NCBI GenBank assembly: GCA_039621445.1 | Contig: CP154956.1 | Span: forward strand, 88,294,482 to 88,358,481 | Reading direction: 5' to 3' | DNA from: Euglena gracilis | Taxonomy: Eukaryota; Euglenida; Euglenophyceae; Euglenales | DNA: 64,000 nt | Shown: positions 53,033 to 63,174 of the stretch, one piece after another | How the letters are laid out: each line of letters opens with the position of its first letter | Position numbering within the stretch: the stretch's first letter is position 1 | Program-made: the position numbers and the translations under genes | Notes under the pieces: model-generated | What the model was told of the DNA's origin: nothing | The model's input: the letters and a program-made list of their open reading frames with translations, nothing else | Databases searched by the model: none

Positions 53033-54060
53033 CTGAATAGTTTAAAGTAATCCTCAATTGGGCCCTCAGTTCGCAACCTCGAAAATTGAGTTGTGCAATT
53101 TCCGAAAAGAAACCTGGTTGGAATGCGGCGCATTGGGTGAAGAGCCCATTTTTGTGTCACCAACGGGAAAAACGTTGTAAACTGCAACACAAGGCATTGT
53201 TTCCGGCTATTCTTTTTTGAAAAAAACCCTTGAGACACATCATATTTTTGTGACACCCACAGATAAGTATAAATGCTACAAACAATTTTGATTCAATTCC
53301 TTTCCAGAAAAGAACATCTCACTCAATGCACAGAGCTTCAAAGCAAATGCAGGCACAGCGTGGGAGGGAAATCAGTCCACACAATTGTTCAAAGAAATTA
53401 ACATACCAAAACAAAAAAACCTTGAAAAATGCGCTCAAGGGGGGAAAAAGTCAGTGACCCCTTCAAACTGCAATTTTCCAAAGGTAGAAATACTGCTTTA
53501 AGGACCCAGGGTGGCGGGTGTTTTTCGACTTCATGGACCGCCCTTGGAATAAAAGAAGCTCTAAAAAAAAACTTAAAAAGTCTTCCTCAAATGAGGGGGT
53601 GTTGGGTGGTCGAGAGGTGCAAATTATGGTCCTAAGCCTACGATTCCTCTGTTTTGTTTTCCGGGGGGGTCTGTTTTTTCCTCCATTTGAATTTGATGGT
53701 TCCCCCCCAAAGACTTGGACGGCCTTGCCCAAATGGCCAATGTGGGGGGGGGGGGACAATCTGGCACGGAGGATCCCTAAAAGTTTATTTTTAAATTTTG
53801 GTGGTAAAAAAAATTCCTGGGAAAATGGTCAATTTGGCATGGGGATTTTCTGAAAGTGAATGGTCAATTTGGCCCAGGGTATTTAACAAAGCCCAAATTA
53901 CCAATCTGGGGGCATGCATGCTTTGGAGACCCCTCTTTGGGCTTTGCAGACCCCTCTCTGTGGGGGCTGCTACAGTTGGCCCAGTTTCGGCCAGGGATTA
54001 TTTTTGAGTCAGATTTTTTAAAAAAAATCAGAACTTTTGAAATGGACCATTTCTGGCATC
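53033..54060. other. Upstream intron, no supported exon
   Basis: The region has G runs at 53740-53760 and repeated TTTGGCATGGGGATTT / TTTGGCCCAGGG words at 53800-53880. No clear exon is seen. Confidence 0.35.
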
Positions 54061-54074
54061 GCTCCGTCCTAGAC

Positions 54075-54176
54075 CATCGTTCCGCAGGCTTTTGAAATTC
54101 TCCTCCATCTTGCTGAACGACTGGTTAATCCAAGCGCTGGCATCTCCGGGCGATTTCCAGGCAGTGAACACACGTT
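54075..54176 (-). CDS. Exon with two possible readings
   Basis: An acceptor GCCATTGGCAG at 54177 opens an exon. One frame reads VFTAWKSPGDASAWINQSFS + KMEENFKSLRND and meets a possible GTCTAG donor at 54074. Another frame, in phase with the exon at 54677-54750, reads ETCVHCLEIARRCQRLD and stops at 54125. The first would continue the large gene; the second would be the end of a separate upstream gene. Confidence 0.45.
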
Positions 54177-54676
54177 CTGCCAATGGCACAGGGGACCACC
54201 TCAATATGTGGCAAAGAGAAAACAGGAGCTGAAGTGTGAGTCGAGGGGTGGGGCATCCCCCTGATATTGTCCCAAACCCCGGCTAACGTTAGCCCGGGTG
54301 TGGGACAAGATCGGGGGACAAGATCGAGGGGGGGGGACCAGATCGGGGGGGGACCAGATCGGGGGGGGGGGTCAACAAATTTCCTTTGGCGGACCCTGGC
54401 CTGGACCCTTTGGCCAGACCAGGAGCTGGACCCCCTCCCCACAGGGTGGTGGGGTCCCCTCATGCCTCAGCGATGCTTGGTCAGCGGCCAAAGAGGGGGA
54501 AGAGCTTTCTTTAGATCCAGCAATCACATTCCACCACAACCACCACAACATTCCACCACCACAAGGGTCGCTGGAGGTTTTATGCCACTCCAGCGGGAAA
54601 AAAATATCAAAATAACAAAAATGCAAAACCTCGCACCCATGCAGTTGGTCCACTCTGCTTAATCCTTGCTCCTTAC

Positions 54677-54750
54677 TCGAAGGCTTCAAAGCTGACTTTA
54701 AAGAAGGCCACGAACGTGAGATGAACGAGGCACTTGGGGTCATAAAGCTG
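54677..54750 (-). CDS. Small exon with consensus borders
   Basis: Acceptor ACTACCACAG and donor GTAAGG bound 74 nt reading LYDPKCLVHLTFVAFFKVSF + EAF. The donor is close to perfect. Whether it belongs to the large gene or to an upstream neighbour depends on the reading of the exon at 54.1 kb. Confidence 0.5.
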
Positions 54751-54899
54751 CTGTGGTAGTTTTTAGAACGATGCCGTCCAGGGAAAAAACCATCTGTGTG
54801 TTGTGTGTGTGGTGTCATTGCACAATAAGCACCAAAGCACCATTACCCCCCTAAATGACCCCCCTGTTTGTCCTGGCCAGGACCCAGGAGGGCCACTTG

Positions 54900-55480
54900 G
54901 TGGGGTCACAGGGGGGGTCGCTCTTATCTCTCTAGAGTGAGAGCGAAGCTTACCACCAGGGCCGGAGGGGGGGTCGGATCCCCCCCCCGCCCCCGCCCCT
55001 CCCCCGCCCCCCCCCCCCACCTGGGCAGGTCGGGGCACCGAGGATTATCGATGTGACTGGATTTCCGGCCCCCCAAAGTGAATAGCCTATCGGAAAGGAG
55101 ACGATCCCTAGTTTCTCCAGAGCCCTAGGTTCACCCGCAACTCCACGGCAGTCCGGAGATGTCGCCCGAGCAAAAAAAGTTGTCTACCGTTTTTGAGGAC
55201 CTCATTCCACAACTTTGGGACGCCCGATCGATCGGTATGCGCAGTTTGGGCCAACTCCTCGCCTAGCCCGCGATACGGCCGTTTTGGGGTTTTGGGCCAG
55301 TTTTGCCAGTTTTGGCCATTTCGGGCCCGTTCGGGGCCCCAAAACAATAATTTGGCCGTATCTCGGGCTAGACGGGGAGTTGGGACCCAAACTAGGGGTC
55401 AATCCTGAGGTTTAGGGGGGGGGTTGACCGTTTTTGGGGGCTCCCGGGGTCTGGTTGTGCGATTTTGGGCCAGTTTTGGG
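54900..55480. repeat. Diverged partial copy of the 162-bp-unit family
   Basis: CTTATCTCTCTAGAGTGAGA + GCGAAGCTTACC is like the end of the 56.2-kb copy (CTCTTATCTCTTTAGAGTAA). GATTATCGATGTGACTGGAT, CGCGATACGGCCGTTTTGGG and CGTATCTCGGGCTAGACGGG are further shared words, the last pair in inverted orientation. Confidence 0.5.
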
Positions 55481-55559
55481 TATTCGGGGACCCCTTCGGG
55501 GGTCTGAGGGCGGCTGGGCGAGGGAGGGGGGGGGGGTCGGGTCGGGAGGAGGCATGTCG

Positions 55560-55975
55560 GGACCAAAAATTTTGAAAAAATTTTTTTCTACTCAAAAACA
55601 CTTTTTTTCACTTGGAACATCAAAAAAAGTGTTTTTGAGCGACCGCCCCAGACCCCAGCATGCCCCCCCTGGGTGGGGGGCCTGCCCCCCCCCCCCGGCT
55701 GGTGGACTTAGCCATTTTTGGGTCAAAAAGTCGAAAAAATTCGAAAAAAAATTGCCCAAAACCATGTTTTTTGACCTCCTGGACCCTAAAAATTTATGTT
55801 TCGGCCGAAAATGACCGTTTTTTGATCCTCGGGCCCCCGTTTTTGGCCTGAAACCAATGGATTTTGGGTCATTTTCGGGTAAAAAAAAAAGTCGGAAAAA
55901 ATCGAAAAAAATTTTTGTCCAAAACGATGTTTTTGGACCTCCCGGACCTGGAAAAAGTGTTTTTGAACCGAAAAT
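55560..55975. repeat. About 140-160-bp units of the same family
   Basis: The blocks AAAAAGTGTTTTTGAGCGAC, CCATGTTTTTTGACCTCCTG and GGGTCATTTTCGGGTAAAA are diverged units of the repeat that also fills 56.65-57.25 kb, in the same orientation. Confidence 0.6.
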
Positions 55976-56212
55976 GAGCGCCGGCCGGGCCGCCGGGCCG
56001 GGCCGGGTCGCGCCGCTGGGCCGCCGGGCTGCCGGCCGGGCCGGGCCGCCGGGCCGCCAGGCCGCCGGCCGGGCCGGGCCGCCGGGCAGAGCCGCCGGGC
56101 CGCTGGGCCGCCGGGCCGGGCCGGGTCACCGGGCCGGGCCGGGCCGGGCCGGGCCGGGCCGCGCAGCTGGGCCGCACAGCTAGGCCGCTGGCAGGCCGGG
56201 CCGGGCCGGGGT
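55976..56212. repeat. GC-only tandem repeat (GGGCCGGGCCGCC)
   Basis: About 235 bp consist almost wholly of G and C in GGCC-GGGCC units, abruptly replacing one 162-bp-type unit after AAAATGAGCGCC. The A/P/R/G-rich frames on both strands are artefacts. Confidence 0.85.
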
Positions 56213-56224
56213 GGTCTCCCAAAG

Positions 56225-57360
56225 AGTTCAGCTCTGCGTCACACCCTGGTTCGCTGAGCTCTTATCTCTTTAGAGTAAGAGCGAAACTTACCTCTGGGGA
56301 AAAGGGGGGTCCCTCTAGGTAGACCGTGAAAACAGCGGATTATCCCAGCCTGGTTCCCGGATTATCGAAAAGCAGTCGCGAGCGACTGGATGTCTAATTT
56401 CCGAATCACCTCCGTTTGACCCCCAACTCTCCACCAGGCCCAAGTTATTCACGCGCGAAGGGGCCCGCCTGGATGAGGCCCCCCTTGGACTCTGCCATTT
56501 CGGGCCCAAAAATCAAAACTTCAAAATCAAAGGAAATGTCCGGAGACCTAAATTGAAGCCCTCGGAATGCCCCATCTACTGTTCTTTTGATTTCCCTGCA
56601 ACTGCCCGCCCAGCCTGAGATACGGCCGTTTTTTGGCCAATTTGGGACATTTTGTACGCTTTTTCCACTGTCAGCCGTTTTTGGACAAAAAATTCAAAAA
56701 AAACAAAAAATTCGAAAAATTTATTGGCCCAAATCATGTTTTTTTGGTCTCTCGGAACCAGAAAAGGTGTTCCCCCCCCCCGTTTTGGGACCGGAACCAA
56801 TGGACTTTGGGTCAATTTGGAGTCAAAAAAAAGTCGAAAAAACGGGGGAAAAAAGTAAAAAAAAATTTGGCCCAAAACCATGTTTTTTGCCCTCCCGGAC
56901 CCTGAAAAAGTGTTTTTGAGCGTTTTTCAACCCCCCCTCCGGCCCCCCGTTTTCCGTTTTGGGCCCGAATCCTCGGACTTTGGGTCATTTTTGGGTCAAA
57001 AAAGTCGAAAAAATCGAAAAAAATTATTGGCAAAAACCATGTTTTTTGGCCTCCCGGACCCAGAAAAAGTGTCTTCGGGCCGAAAACGAGCGTTTTTCGA
57101 CCCCCCTGGCCCCCGTTTTGGTTCCGAAAAGTCGAAAAAAAAATCGAAAAATTTTTGGCCCAAAACCATGTTCTTTGGCCTCCCAGACCCAGAAAAAGTG
57201 TTTTCGAGCCGAAAACGAGCGTTTTTCGCCCCCCTGCCACCCAGCTTTGGGCCTGAATCCCTTACATTTTAATCGAAAAACGTCTCCTCAGGGAGGCGAT
57301 TTATATTGGGCATCAAAGGTTGGCGCGCATATTAAGAGCTCAGCACTATTCAAAACCTGG
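56225..57360 (-). repeat. 162-bp-unit family, copy in minus orientation
   Basis: Read on the minus strand it starts CCAGGTTTTGAATAGTGCTG + AGCTCTTAAT at 57360, runs through about four 130-160-bp units, then AACTCGGG-type and GGAAATTAGACATCCAGTCG words, and ends near 56225 with GTAAGTTTCGCTCTTACTCT. The order is the inverse of the copy at 47733-48990. A further short terminal fragment (CAGCACCATTCAAAACCTGG) follows at 57430-57455. Confidence 0.75.
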
Positions 57361-57479
57361 TTAACTTATCAGAAGCGAAGTTTGCAATACTGGTCTTTTC
57401 GGCCTTCCATTACGTGCCAAGTCCCCTTAAGAGCTCAGCACCATTCAAAACCTGGTCAGAAAACAAAATTTTGATATTG

Positions 57480-58500
57480 CCCCCCACACTATTTTTGGGG
57501 GGGAATTTTGTGTGAAATTTGTGATCTACACCATTTGTGTTGCGGCAGGTCCCCGGAGGACCACATGGGAGGGTGTCGTTTAGGGGGGCGATGGAAGATG
57601 CCTTGGTTTTGTCGAAGCCATGGTTTCCAAAAATTTTGGTTTCTACCACCCCCCCCCCCCCCCCGAGCTATTCCCCCCCCCCCCGAGCTATTCCCATTGG
57701 GGGTACGGGAATAGCTCACTGTCATAGCACTTTTTATAAAGAACTTCCTAAGAAAGTGGTCAAAAATCGACGTTTTTGGACCATTTTCATTGGTATTGTG
57801 TTTCGTCCAAATCGTTTCCCATCCTTATTTTTTGACCATTTGTGAATGGGGTCCACCCGCCCACCAACCCGAAACGCACCCAAAAGGGGAGGGACGGCAG
57901 ATAAGTTTGCTGGTACAAGGGGATGGGGAGGGTCCAGTCCCCATTCTCAAAGACCCCTCCCCCCACCTGCCCAAAATCCGGCAAGGAAACAACAGCTAAA
58001 CATAACAGAACAAAATGGCAAAGCTGAAATTTTGCTCCAAATTAAAAATTGGTGTGAAGTACCCAGAAAACCCAAAGGGGAGGTGCAGAACTCTCTTCCA
58101 CCGGAACAACGAAAAATGAAACAAACAAAACAACAACAAAAAATTCAAACTTCAATAATAAACAACCAAACAAAATAATAAACTCAAGCTTGGTTTCACA
58201 ATGTTTAACAGAACCTTTTTGTAATTTCTCAGCTCGATCTACAATGTATTTGGTTGGAGAAATTGGGGGACCATCTGGGTTCTGTTGAGCAATTTTTCCA
58301 TGAGAATTTTTTTCGACAAAGTAAAAAAAAAATGACAAAATGCACAGCCTTTTCAGGGGGGAAATACAGACCATGTGGAATTGTGAACTGAACGTGTATG
58401 GAATGTAGGCCCCGATAATAATAGCCTGGGATTCCCATGCCTTGCCTAGGGGTCCGACAAGGGGGGGGTCCATGCGCAAAATCAAGTCCCGAAAAACGCA
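57480..58500. other. Region with C-run blocks, no supported gene
   Basis: The C15 run at 57647-57664 and the nearby duplicated CCCGAGCTATTCCC word are the main features. Minus-strand frames around 58.05-58.59 kb are long, and one has an acceptor (CGTTTTTCAG) before VVDHCFGAYTVLEVWDGKC, but the rest of that frame is A/T-run sequence. Confidence 0.35.
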
Positions 58501-58767
58501 AAAAAAATTGGCACATTGCGCCAAAATGACGCATTTTCCATCCCACACCTCCAGCACAGTGTATGCTCCAAAACAATGGTCAACCACTGTTTTCTGAAAA
58601 ACGGGGGAAATATCGAAGAATTAAAAAATGGTGAAAAACATTCATTCACTGGGGGTATACCACCCAATCAACATTCAATCAACAGCGGTTCCATGTTCCC
58701 AATCTGGCTCGGACTGCCAGAATCTCCATCTTTAGAGCTCCCTTGACTTGAGGACTTGCTCCAAAAC

Positions 58768-58867
58768 TTAAGGGACGACCCCTTTTGGCTTACAACGGAC
58801 ATCACAATTGTCACAAAACTGCCTCAGGGCCATACACAGGCTGAAGATTAATGTGGGCAAAAGAGCC
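58768..58867 (-). CDS. 3' terminal exon of an unidentified gene
   Basis: A consensus intron precedes it: donor GTAAGTG near 58911 and acceptor CTTCCTTTGCAG. One frame reads LIFSLCMALRQFCDNCDVRC + KPKGVVP to a TAA at 58768. Another reads GSFAHINLQPVYGPEAVL to a TGA. Splicing is well supported; the frame is not. Confidence 0.4.
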
Positions 58868-58956
58868 CTGCAAAGGAAGGAGCAGAATGGGTGTCAGAAA
58901 AACACTTACGTGGGATGATGAAGGTTACCTGCTACAGCCCCCATTTCACAGCCTAC

Positions 58957-59056
58957 AGGATGGGATGGAATTTCTGGTCTTTGCATTTCCTCCTCAGCTG
59001 GATGAAGGTCACCTTATCTGAACGGATTTTCACAACATAATGTGTTTTGTGCTTCA
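58957..59056 (-). CDS. Exon of the same unidentified gene
   Basis: The frame reads KHKTHYVVKIRSDKVTFIQL + RRKCKDQKFHPI, followed by a GTAGGC donor. It is strongly protein-like and basic. Upstream, MEKYVQF is in the same frame but separated by a TGA, so either an AG at 59057 is the acceptor or the gene is broken. I do not recognise the family. Confidence 0.45.
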
Positions 59057-59164
59057 CTCAGAATTGAACATATTTTTCCATTGCACCGGTCTGCCAATTA
59101 ATACGCGATCACTTTAATTGTCGTCACTTAAATGTGCCGAAGGTCTGACTTCGCATTTTGTTGC

Positions 59165-59359
59165 TCAGTAGGGTCTTTTGTTGGCCCTCTTCTCCGGCGT
59201 CGCAGCCCAGCACTCCTCATCACAAAGGAACGCACACATGCCCCTTCCCGGCATTGAGGGACTAATTCCCCTCCTCAGCAGCCTCATCTCCCACCCCACG
59301 CTGCCTCCTCCCTCTGCATCCTCTGACTCTGATCCACGCTTCTGCTCCACAGTCATCAC
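59165..59359 (-). CDS. Possible small protein, 64 codons
   Basis: A minus frame starts MMTVEQKRGSESEDAEGGG and ends PEKRANKRPY before TGA. Its composition differs from surrounding repeats. The plus strand is also open. There is no family match and no regulatory evidence. Confidence 0.25.
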   Translation of the reverse strand: MMTVEQKRGSESEDAEGGGSVGWEMRLLRRGISPSMPGRGMCAFLCDEECWAATPEKRANKRPY

Positions 59360-59670
59360 TCGTACATTTCATCCCCATCTGTATACCAAACCCCCCCCCC
59401 CTAAATTGAGAGTCAAGTATGGGGGGAGGGGTCCCTCAATTATGGGGGGGGGGGGTCGAGGTGGAGGTAGATGTAAAAACCTTTGCCTCAATCTAGACCT
59501 GATACTTCTCATTCTAACCTAATTTGATGTTTTTTTGGTGCAAGCTTGCCAAATTTGATGCATATGGAATTTTATGGCCCTTTTTGGTGCCGTTTTATGG
59601 TATTTTATGGACATAGAGGTGACATAGAGGAAGATGTAGAGGTAGAGGTCATCCAGGTGGGTGGTATCTA

Positions 59671-60099
59671 ACCCCCCCCCCTAAATAGAAGCCCCCCACC
59701 CCCGAATAGTGCCCCGGATAGAAGCCCCCCCTCGGTTTTCAACCAAATTTCCGAATAGGGTGGTGCCCCTCCCCCCCCCTGAATAGTAGGCCGCTCCACG
59801 TGGATTGCCTCTCAATTGGGACGGACGGCAAGTGCTTTGGACTATTCGGAAAAGTGATTGAAAACCAGGGGGTCCGAGCATTATCAAAGAAATTTCTTTG
59901 TGAGTTTACACGTCTTACCTTTTCCAAGCCATGTCAAATTTGCTGCAAAATGTCACTCTTGTGGATGCATTGGATCATAAACCAACTCGGCACATAAATC
60001 ACCCAACCCTCATTAAACCCATTGCGGAAGGTGCCCCCTCGATTTTCGACCAACGTTCTGAATAGAAGCCCCCGGGGGCTTTTATTCGGGGGGGGGGGT
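59671..60099. mobile_element. TA-flanked inverted-repeat element with GAATAGAAGCCCC ends
   Basis: The left end ACCCCCCCCCCTAAATAGAA and CTCGGTTTTCAACCAAATTT, and the right end (CTCGATTTTCGACCAACGTT, GGCTTTTATTCGGGGGGGGG), are inverted versions of one another. TA lies on both sides (59669-59670, 60100-60101). The middle (59.80-60.02 kb) is unique. The block at 42188-42305 is made of the same end sequences. Confidence 0.6.
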
Positions 60100-60343
60100 T
60101 ATAAGCGGAAACGAGGTTTAATCACGATTCCCCGTTTTTGCACGGGGAATTGTGACTGAATCCCGTTCCCTTCTTAAAACCGCTAAACAAAGTCACGGGC
60201 CACCCCAATGCACAGTGGGCATTTTTTTTGTTTTTTTTATAATAAAAAAACAACGTGTTTTTTTTAAAAAAATAAAAAATAAATCATAAAAAAACAAAAG
60301 GAAATTTTCATTGAAAAAACTCGTCATGAAACTCCCAAACCAT

Positions 60344-60682
60344 ACCATGCCCCCCCCATATTGTACCCCCCCTGGGAGCCATTTTCTGGGGGGGAGGTAC
60401 ATTACCCCCCCCCATATTGTCCCACGACCTCTCCCCAGGAGGCCCGACGGGACAATATGGGGGGGGACAATATGGGGGTACCAAAGGAAATTTCATTGAC
60501 CGAGCCAAAAAAACCCCTCGTCGGCCGGGCCGAGGGACAATATGGGGGGGGACCATATGGGGGGGGGGGGGATGGGGATGGTACAATATGGGCGGGGCCA
60601 AGGTCATGGTCCATGGTGGGGGGTACCCCATGGGGGGGGGTACATTATGGGGGGGGTACAATATGGGGGGGCATGGTACTTT
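60344..60682. mobile_element. GGGGACAATATGGGG inverted-repeat element
   Basis: CCCCATATTGTCCC words on the left are mirrored by GGGACAATATGGGGGG on the right several times. The core is ACCAAAGGAAATTTCATTGA + CCGAGCCAAAAAAACCCCTC + GTCGGCCGGGCC. It is closely parallel to the element at 61637-61820. Confidence 0.65.
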
Positions 60683-60947
60683 GGATCCGACTCAGTTCAA
60701 AAACTGCCAAAAATGGTCAAAAACATCCCAAAATGCAACAAAAATAGAATTTTATGACTTTTTTCATTTGTGGAAGGAAGTTTTTGGCAGAAATTATCCA
60801 GAAGTTGCCAAAAATGATTGAAAATGTGCCAAATTTTTTTCCATGCACAACCTGGTGGGCGTTTTTTTTTTAAGAATAAACATAGTTAGAATTAAAAAAA
60901 AACAACGTAAAAAAAAAACAGGCCGGCCCACTATGCGTTTTTAGCGT

Positions 60948-61022
60948 TCACGGGTGCACTTTTGGCGTTCACGGGTACCTCCAAGGGTACCCGTGAACAC
61001 TCAGAAGTGTTCACGGGTGACC
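60948..61022. repeat. GTTCACGGGT direct and inverted repeats
   Basis: Four copies of GTTCACGGGT or its inverse lie in 75 bp, including the palindrome TTCACGGGTACC..GGTACCCGTGAA. They stand just before the first protein-like frame of the broken gene and could be a binding-site cluster or recombination remnant. Confidence 0.55.
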
Positions 61023-61636
61023 ATGGGGGAAACCGTTTAATGTTCAAGGTTACCCCTATGGGCACTCGTGACCGGAAAATGAAACAAAAGGCATTCGTGT
61101 TTATTTCTGCCGCCAATATCCTTTCGGTATGTTCCACCGCCATGAAGTGTGTTGTGAACCTGATGGATGCTCAGATGCCCGAACCCCCCCACCGTACGAG
61201 GATTTGAGGCTGTTTTGCGAACCACAATGTCGCTAGGTAGAGCAACGGTGGATGCCCTTTTGGGCTCTCTCCCAACCCGTGGTGATCAAAAGGGAAAAAT
61301 TGCCCCGATGAACCACGCCGCCTTAAGGGCTTTTTGGAGCACATGGATGTTTGCAAGCAACACGGTGTGGTTTATGCCAGTCTAGACGAAGTTTTTGATG
61401 GGTCGGCGTTGTGGTCCGTGGATGTTGCTGAACTTTACAGCACCAAGGAAGATGTGGAAGCTTGTGTGAAGGTGAAGCAGGAGAAGGCTGGAAAAGATGG
61501 CCACCTTCGGTCCACACCCTTTTGCATCTAGCCTTTACAAAGCATTTGCTTCCACACATTCGAGCATCGTGCCCTCCTCATTGAAGCAGTTCCCACACTT
61601 CAATGACCTCATGGCCCCTCTCAACGGGGAGCCCAT

Positions 61637-61820
61637 GTACTACCCCCCCCCCCTTTATTGTCCCACCGACCTGCCCCCGGGAGGCCCGACCGGACAATAA
61701 AGGGGGGGGGGGGACAACAAAGGGGTACCAAAGGAATTTCATTGGCCGGGCCAAAAAAACCCCCCGTCGGCCGGGGCCCAGGGACAATAAAGGGGGGGGG
61801 ACAATAAAGGGGGGGGTGGT
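61637..61820. mobile_element. GGGGACAATAAAGGGG inverted-repeat element
   Basis: It has the same layout as the element at 60344-60682: CCCTTTATTGTCCC on the left, GGGACAATAAAGGGGGG on the right, and the core ACCAAAGGAATTTCATTGGC + CGGGCCAAAAAAACC + GTCGGCCGGGGCC. AATATG in one copy is replaced by AATAAAG throughout the other. Confidence 0.65.
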
Positions 61821-61821
61821 A

Positions 61822-62288
61822 AGGTTGCCCGATTAATCGACCTTGAGGCTGTCGATCGATAATTGCCGATTAATTGGGGGGGGGGGGCCGATCGATTAAT
61901 CGATTAATGCTCTCCTTTGTGGAAAGAAGTTTTCACACCCGAGTTTGCTCCAAGTGTTTTGCGAGCGAACCCGGATGATGAATCGGTCAAAGCCCTGATG
62001 TCAGTTCGCATGAATATCCCACGTTTGTTGACCCTTTCTGCCCTGTAAAGGAGGAGGTGGACGACTGACAGTTGAAAGAAATAGTTTTTCGCAAATGATC
62101 CATCTTCTGCGTTTGTTGCATGCCATTGTCATCATCTTGAAGTCAAGCATGCGGACTTTTTCCATGTGCAATGGGTGATTTTTTACAGAGGCGATTATTT
62201 TCGATTAATTGACCCCCCTGCCGATTGAATGATTAATCAGGGGGTCTCGATCGATTAATCGATTAATCGATTAATCGAAGCAACCTTA
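61822..62288. mobile_element. CGATTAAT-repeat element with TAAGGTTGC ends
   Basis: TAAGGTTGCCCGATTAATCG at the left is inverted at the right as CGATTAATCGAAGCAACCTT + A. Both ends carry several ATTAATCG units and a G or C run. The 260-bp centre reads like part of the broken gene (LWKEVF...), so the element may have captured or split that sequence. Confidence 0.5.
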
Positions 62289-62870
62289 GCCCATGAACAA
62301 TGTTTTACAGGCTGGTGAGCCCCGAAAGGTCATCGACACCGTGGACAAACACAACCCATTTTTGGATGTTGTTGGGGTCGAATGGCTGAAACCAGGATTT
62401 GCGGATGATTCAACGCAAATCAGGACACACAAAATGATACACCTCTCCACATCTCCCGTGACATGGCAGCCCGTCTGGCCAAATCTTTGAACGTCAGGCG
62501 TCTCCCCTTCCAAGACCGCGAAAATACTCACCCGTAACAGGGGGAAGGCGTGGGACGAAAAAGATTGAGGTCACGTGGAAGGTTTTTCATTGCGCGCTCC
62601 AAAAAAAGCCTTGGGTTTGTGCCGGTTGTCGTTGAGTGACTGTCGTTCGTTGTTTGCGTACGTGCTTCTGACCGATAGATGCCTATTTGAGGCATCTTGC
62701 GGAACAGTAAGCTGTCACGGCACTCGCGTCCATGTATGGCCTTGCCTTTCCCCGGCCATGCAATTCAGAGATGCCAAATTCCCAGCGTCCCAAGTCAATG
62801 TTCTGAAAATTTCATATTTTTTTTGAAGGGGTGGGCCGGGGGCTCCCGGATCTGGCCTGGGGGTGGCGGT

Positions 62871-63015
62871 TGTGGGCCGACCCCAGGGTCGGCCCACAGT
62901 CGCTAAAGGTTTCCAAAGGTCGCCATGGTTGCCCCCCCCAGGCTGTGGAGTGGGTGGTGACCCTGGAAACCCTAGTGGGCCGACCCTAGGGTCGACTTAG
63001 GGTTGGCCCACTTGG
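62871..63015. repeat. GTGGGCCGACCC palindromes
   Basis: TGTGGGCCGACCCC-A-GGGTCGGCCCACA is a palindrome at 62871-62897. A related but longer one, GTGGGCCGACCCTAGGGTCG + ACTTAGGGTTGGCCCAC, is at 62974-63010. Between them lie GGTTTCCAAAGG and its inverse CCTGGAAACC, so the whole block is an inverted repeat. Confidence 0.65.
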
Positions 63016-63174
63016 TTGACATAGGGTCATGGGGGTGCCTGTGAACACTTTTGGGGGTGAGAAACTGAAGGAACTGGGCGCCCTTTGGAATGGGAACAAC
63101 CGACGACCCAACAACAATGCAAACCAAAACGCAAAATGCAAAACGTCGGTTAAACAATTGGGGGGGAAATGCGC

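Larger units (their letters stand above)
60715..62830 (+). pseudogene. Broken plus-strand gene interrupted by two elements
   Basis: Protein-like plus frames occur in succession: KQKAFVFISAANILSVCSTA (61.08 kb), TMSLGRATVDALLGSLPTRG and PMNHAALRAF, then (new frame) EHMDVCKQHGVVYASLDEVF, DVAELYSTKEDVEACVKVK, then (new frame) PFASSLYKAFASTHSSIVPS. After the element at 61637-61820, LWKEVFTPEFAPSVLRANPD, then VEWLKPGFADDS at 62.38 kb. Frame changes fall near a C run (61185), a T run (61332) and 61500. LWKEVF also occurs at 60.75 kb. I do not recognise the protein; it may be an old mobile-element or viral-type gene. Confidence 0.4.

Noticed and set aside
55976-56212. CpG island / GC-rich coding exon
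   Set aside because: The sequence is a pure GC tandem repeat without splice sites, and frames on both strands give only A/P/R/G.
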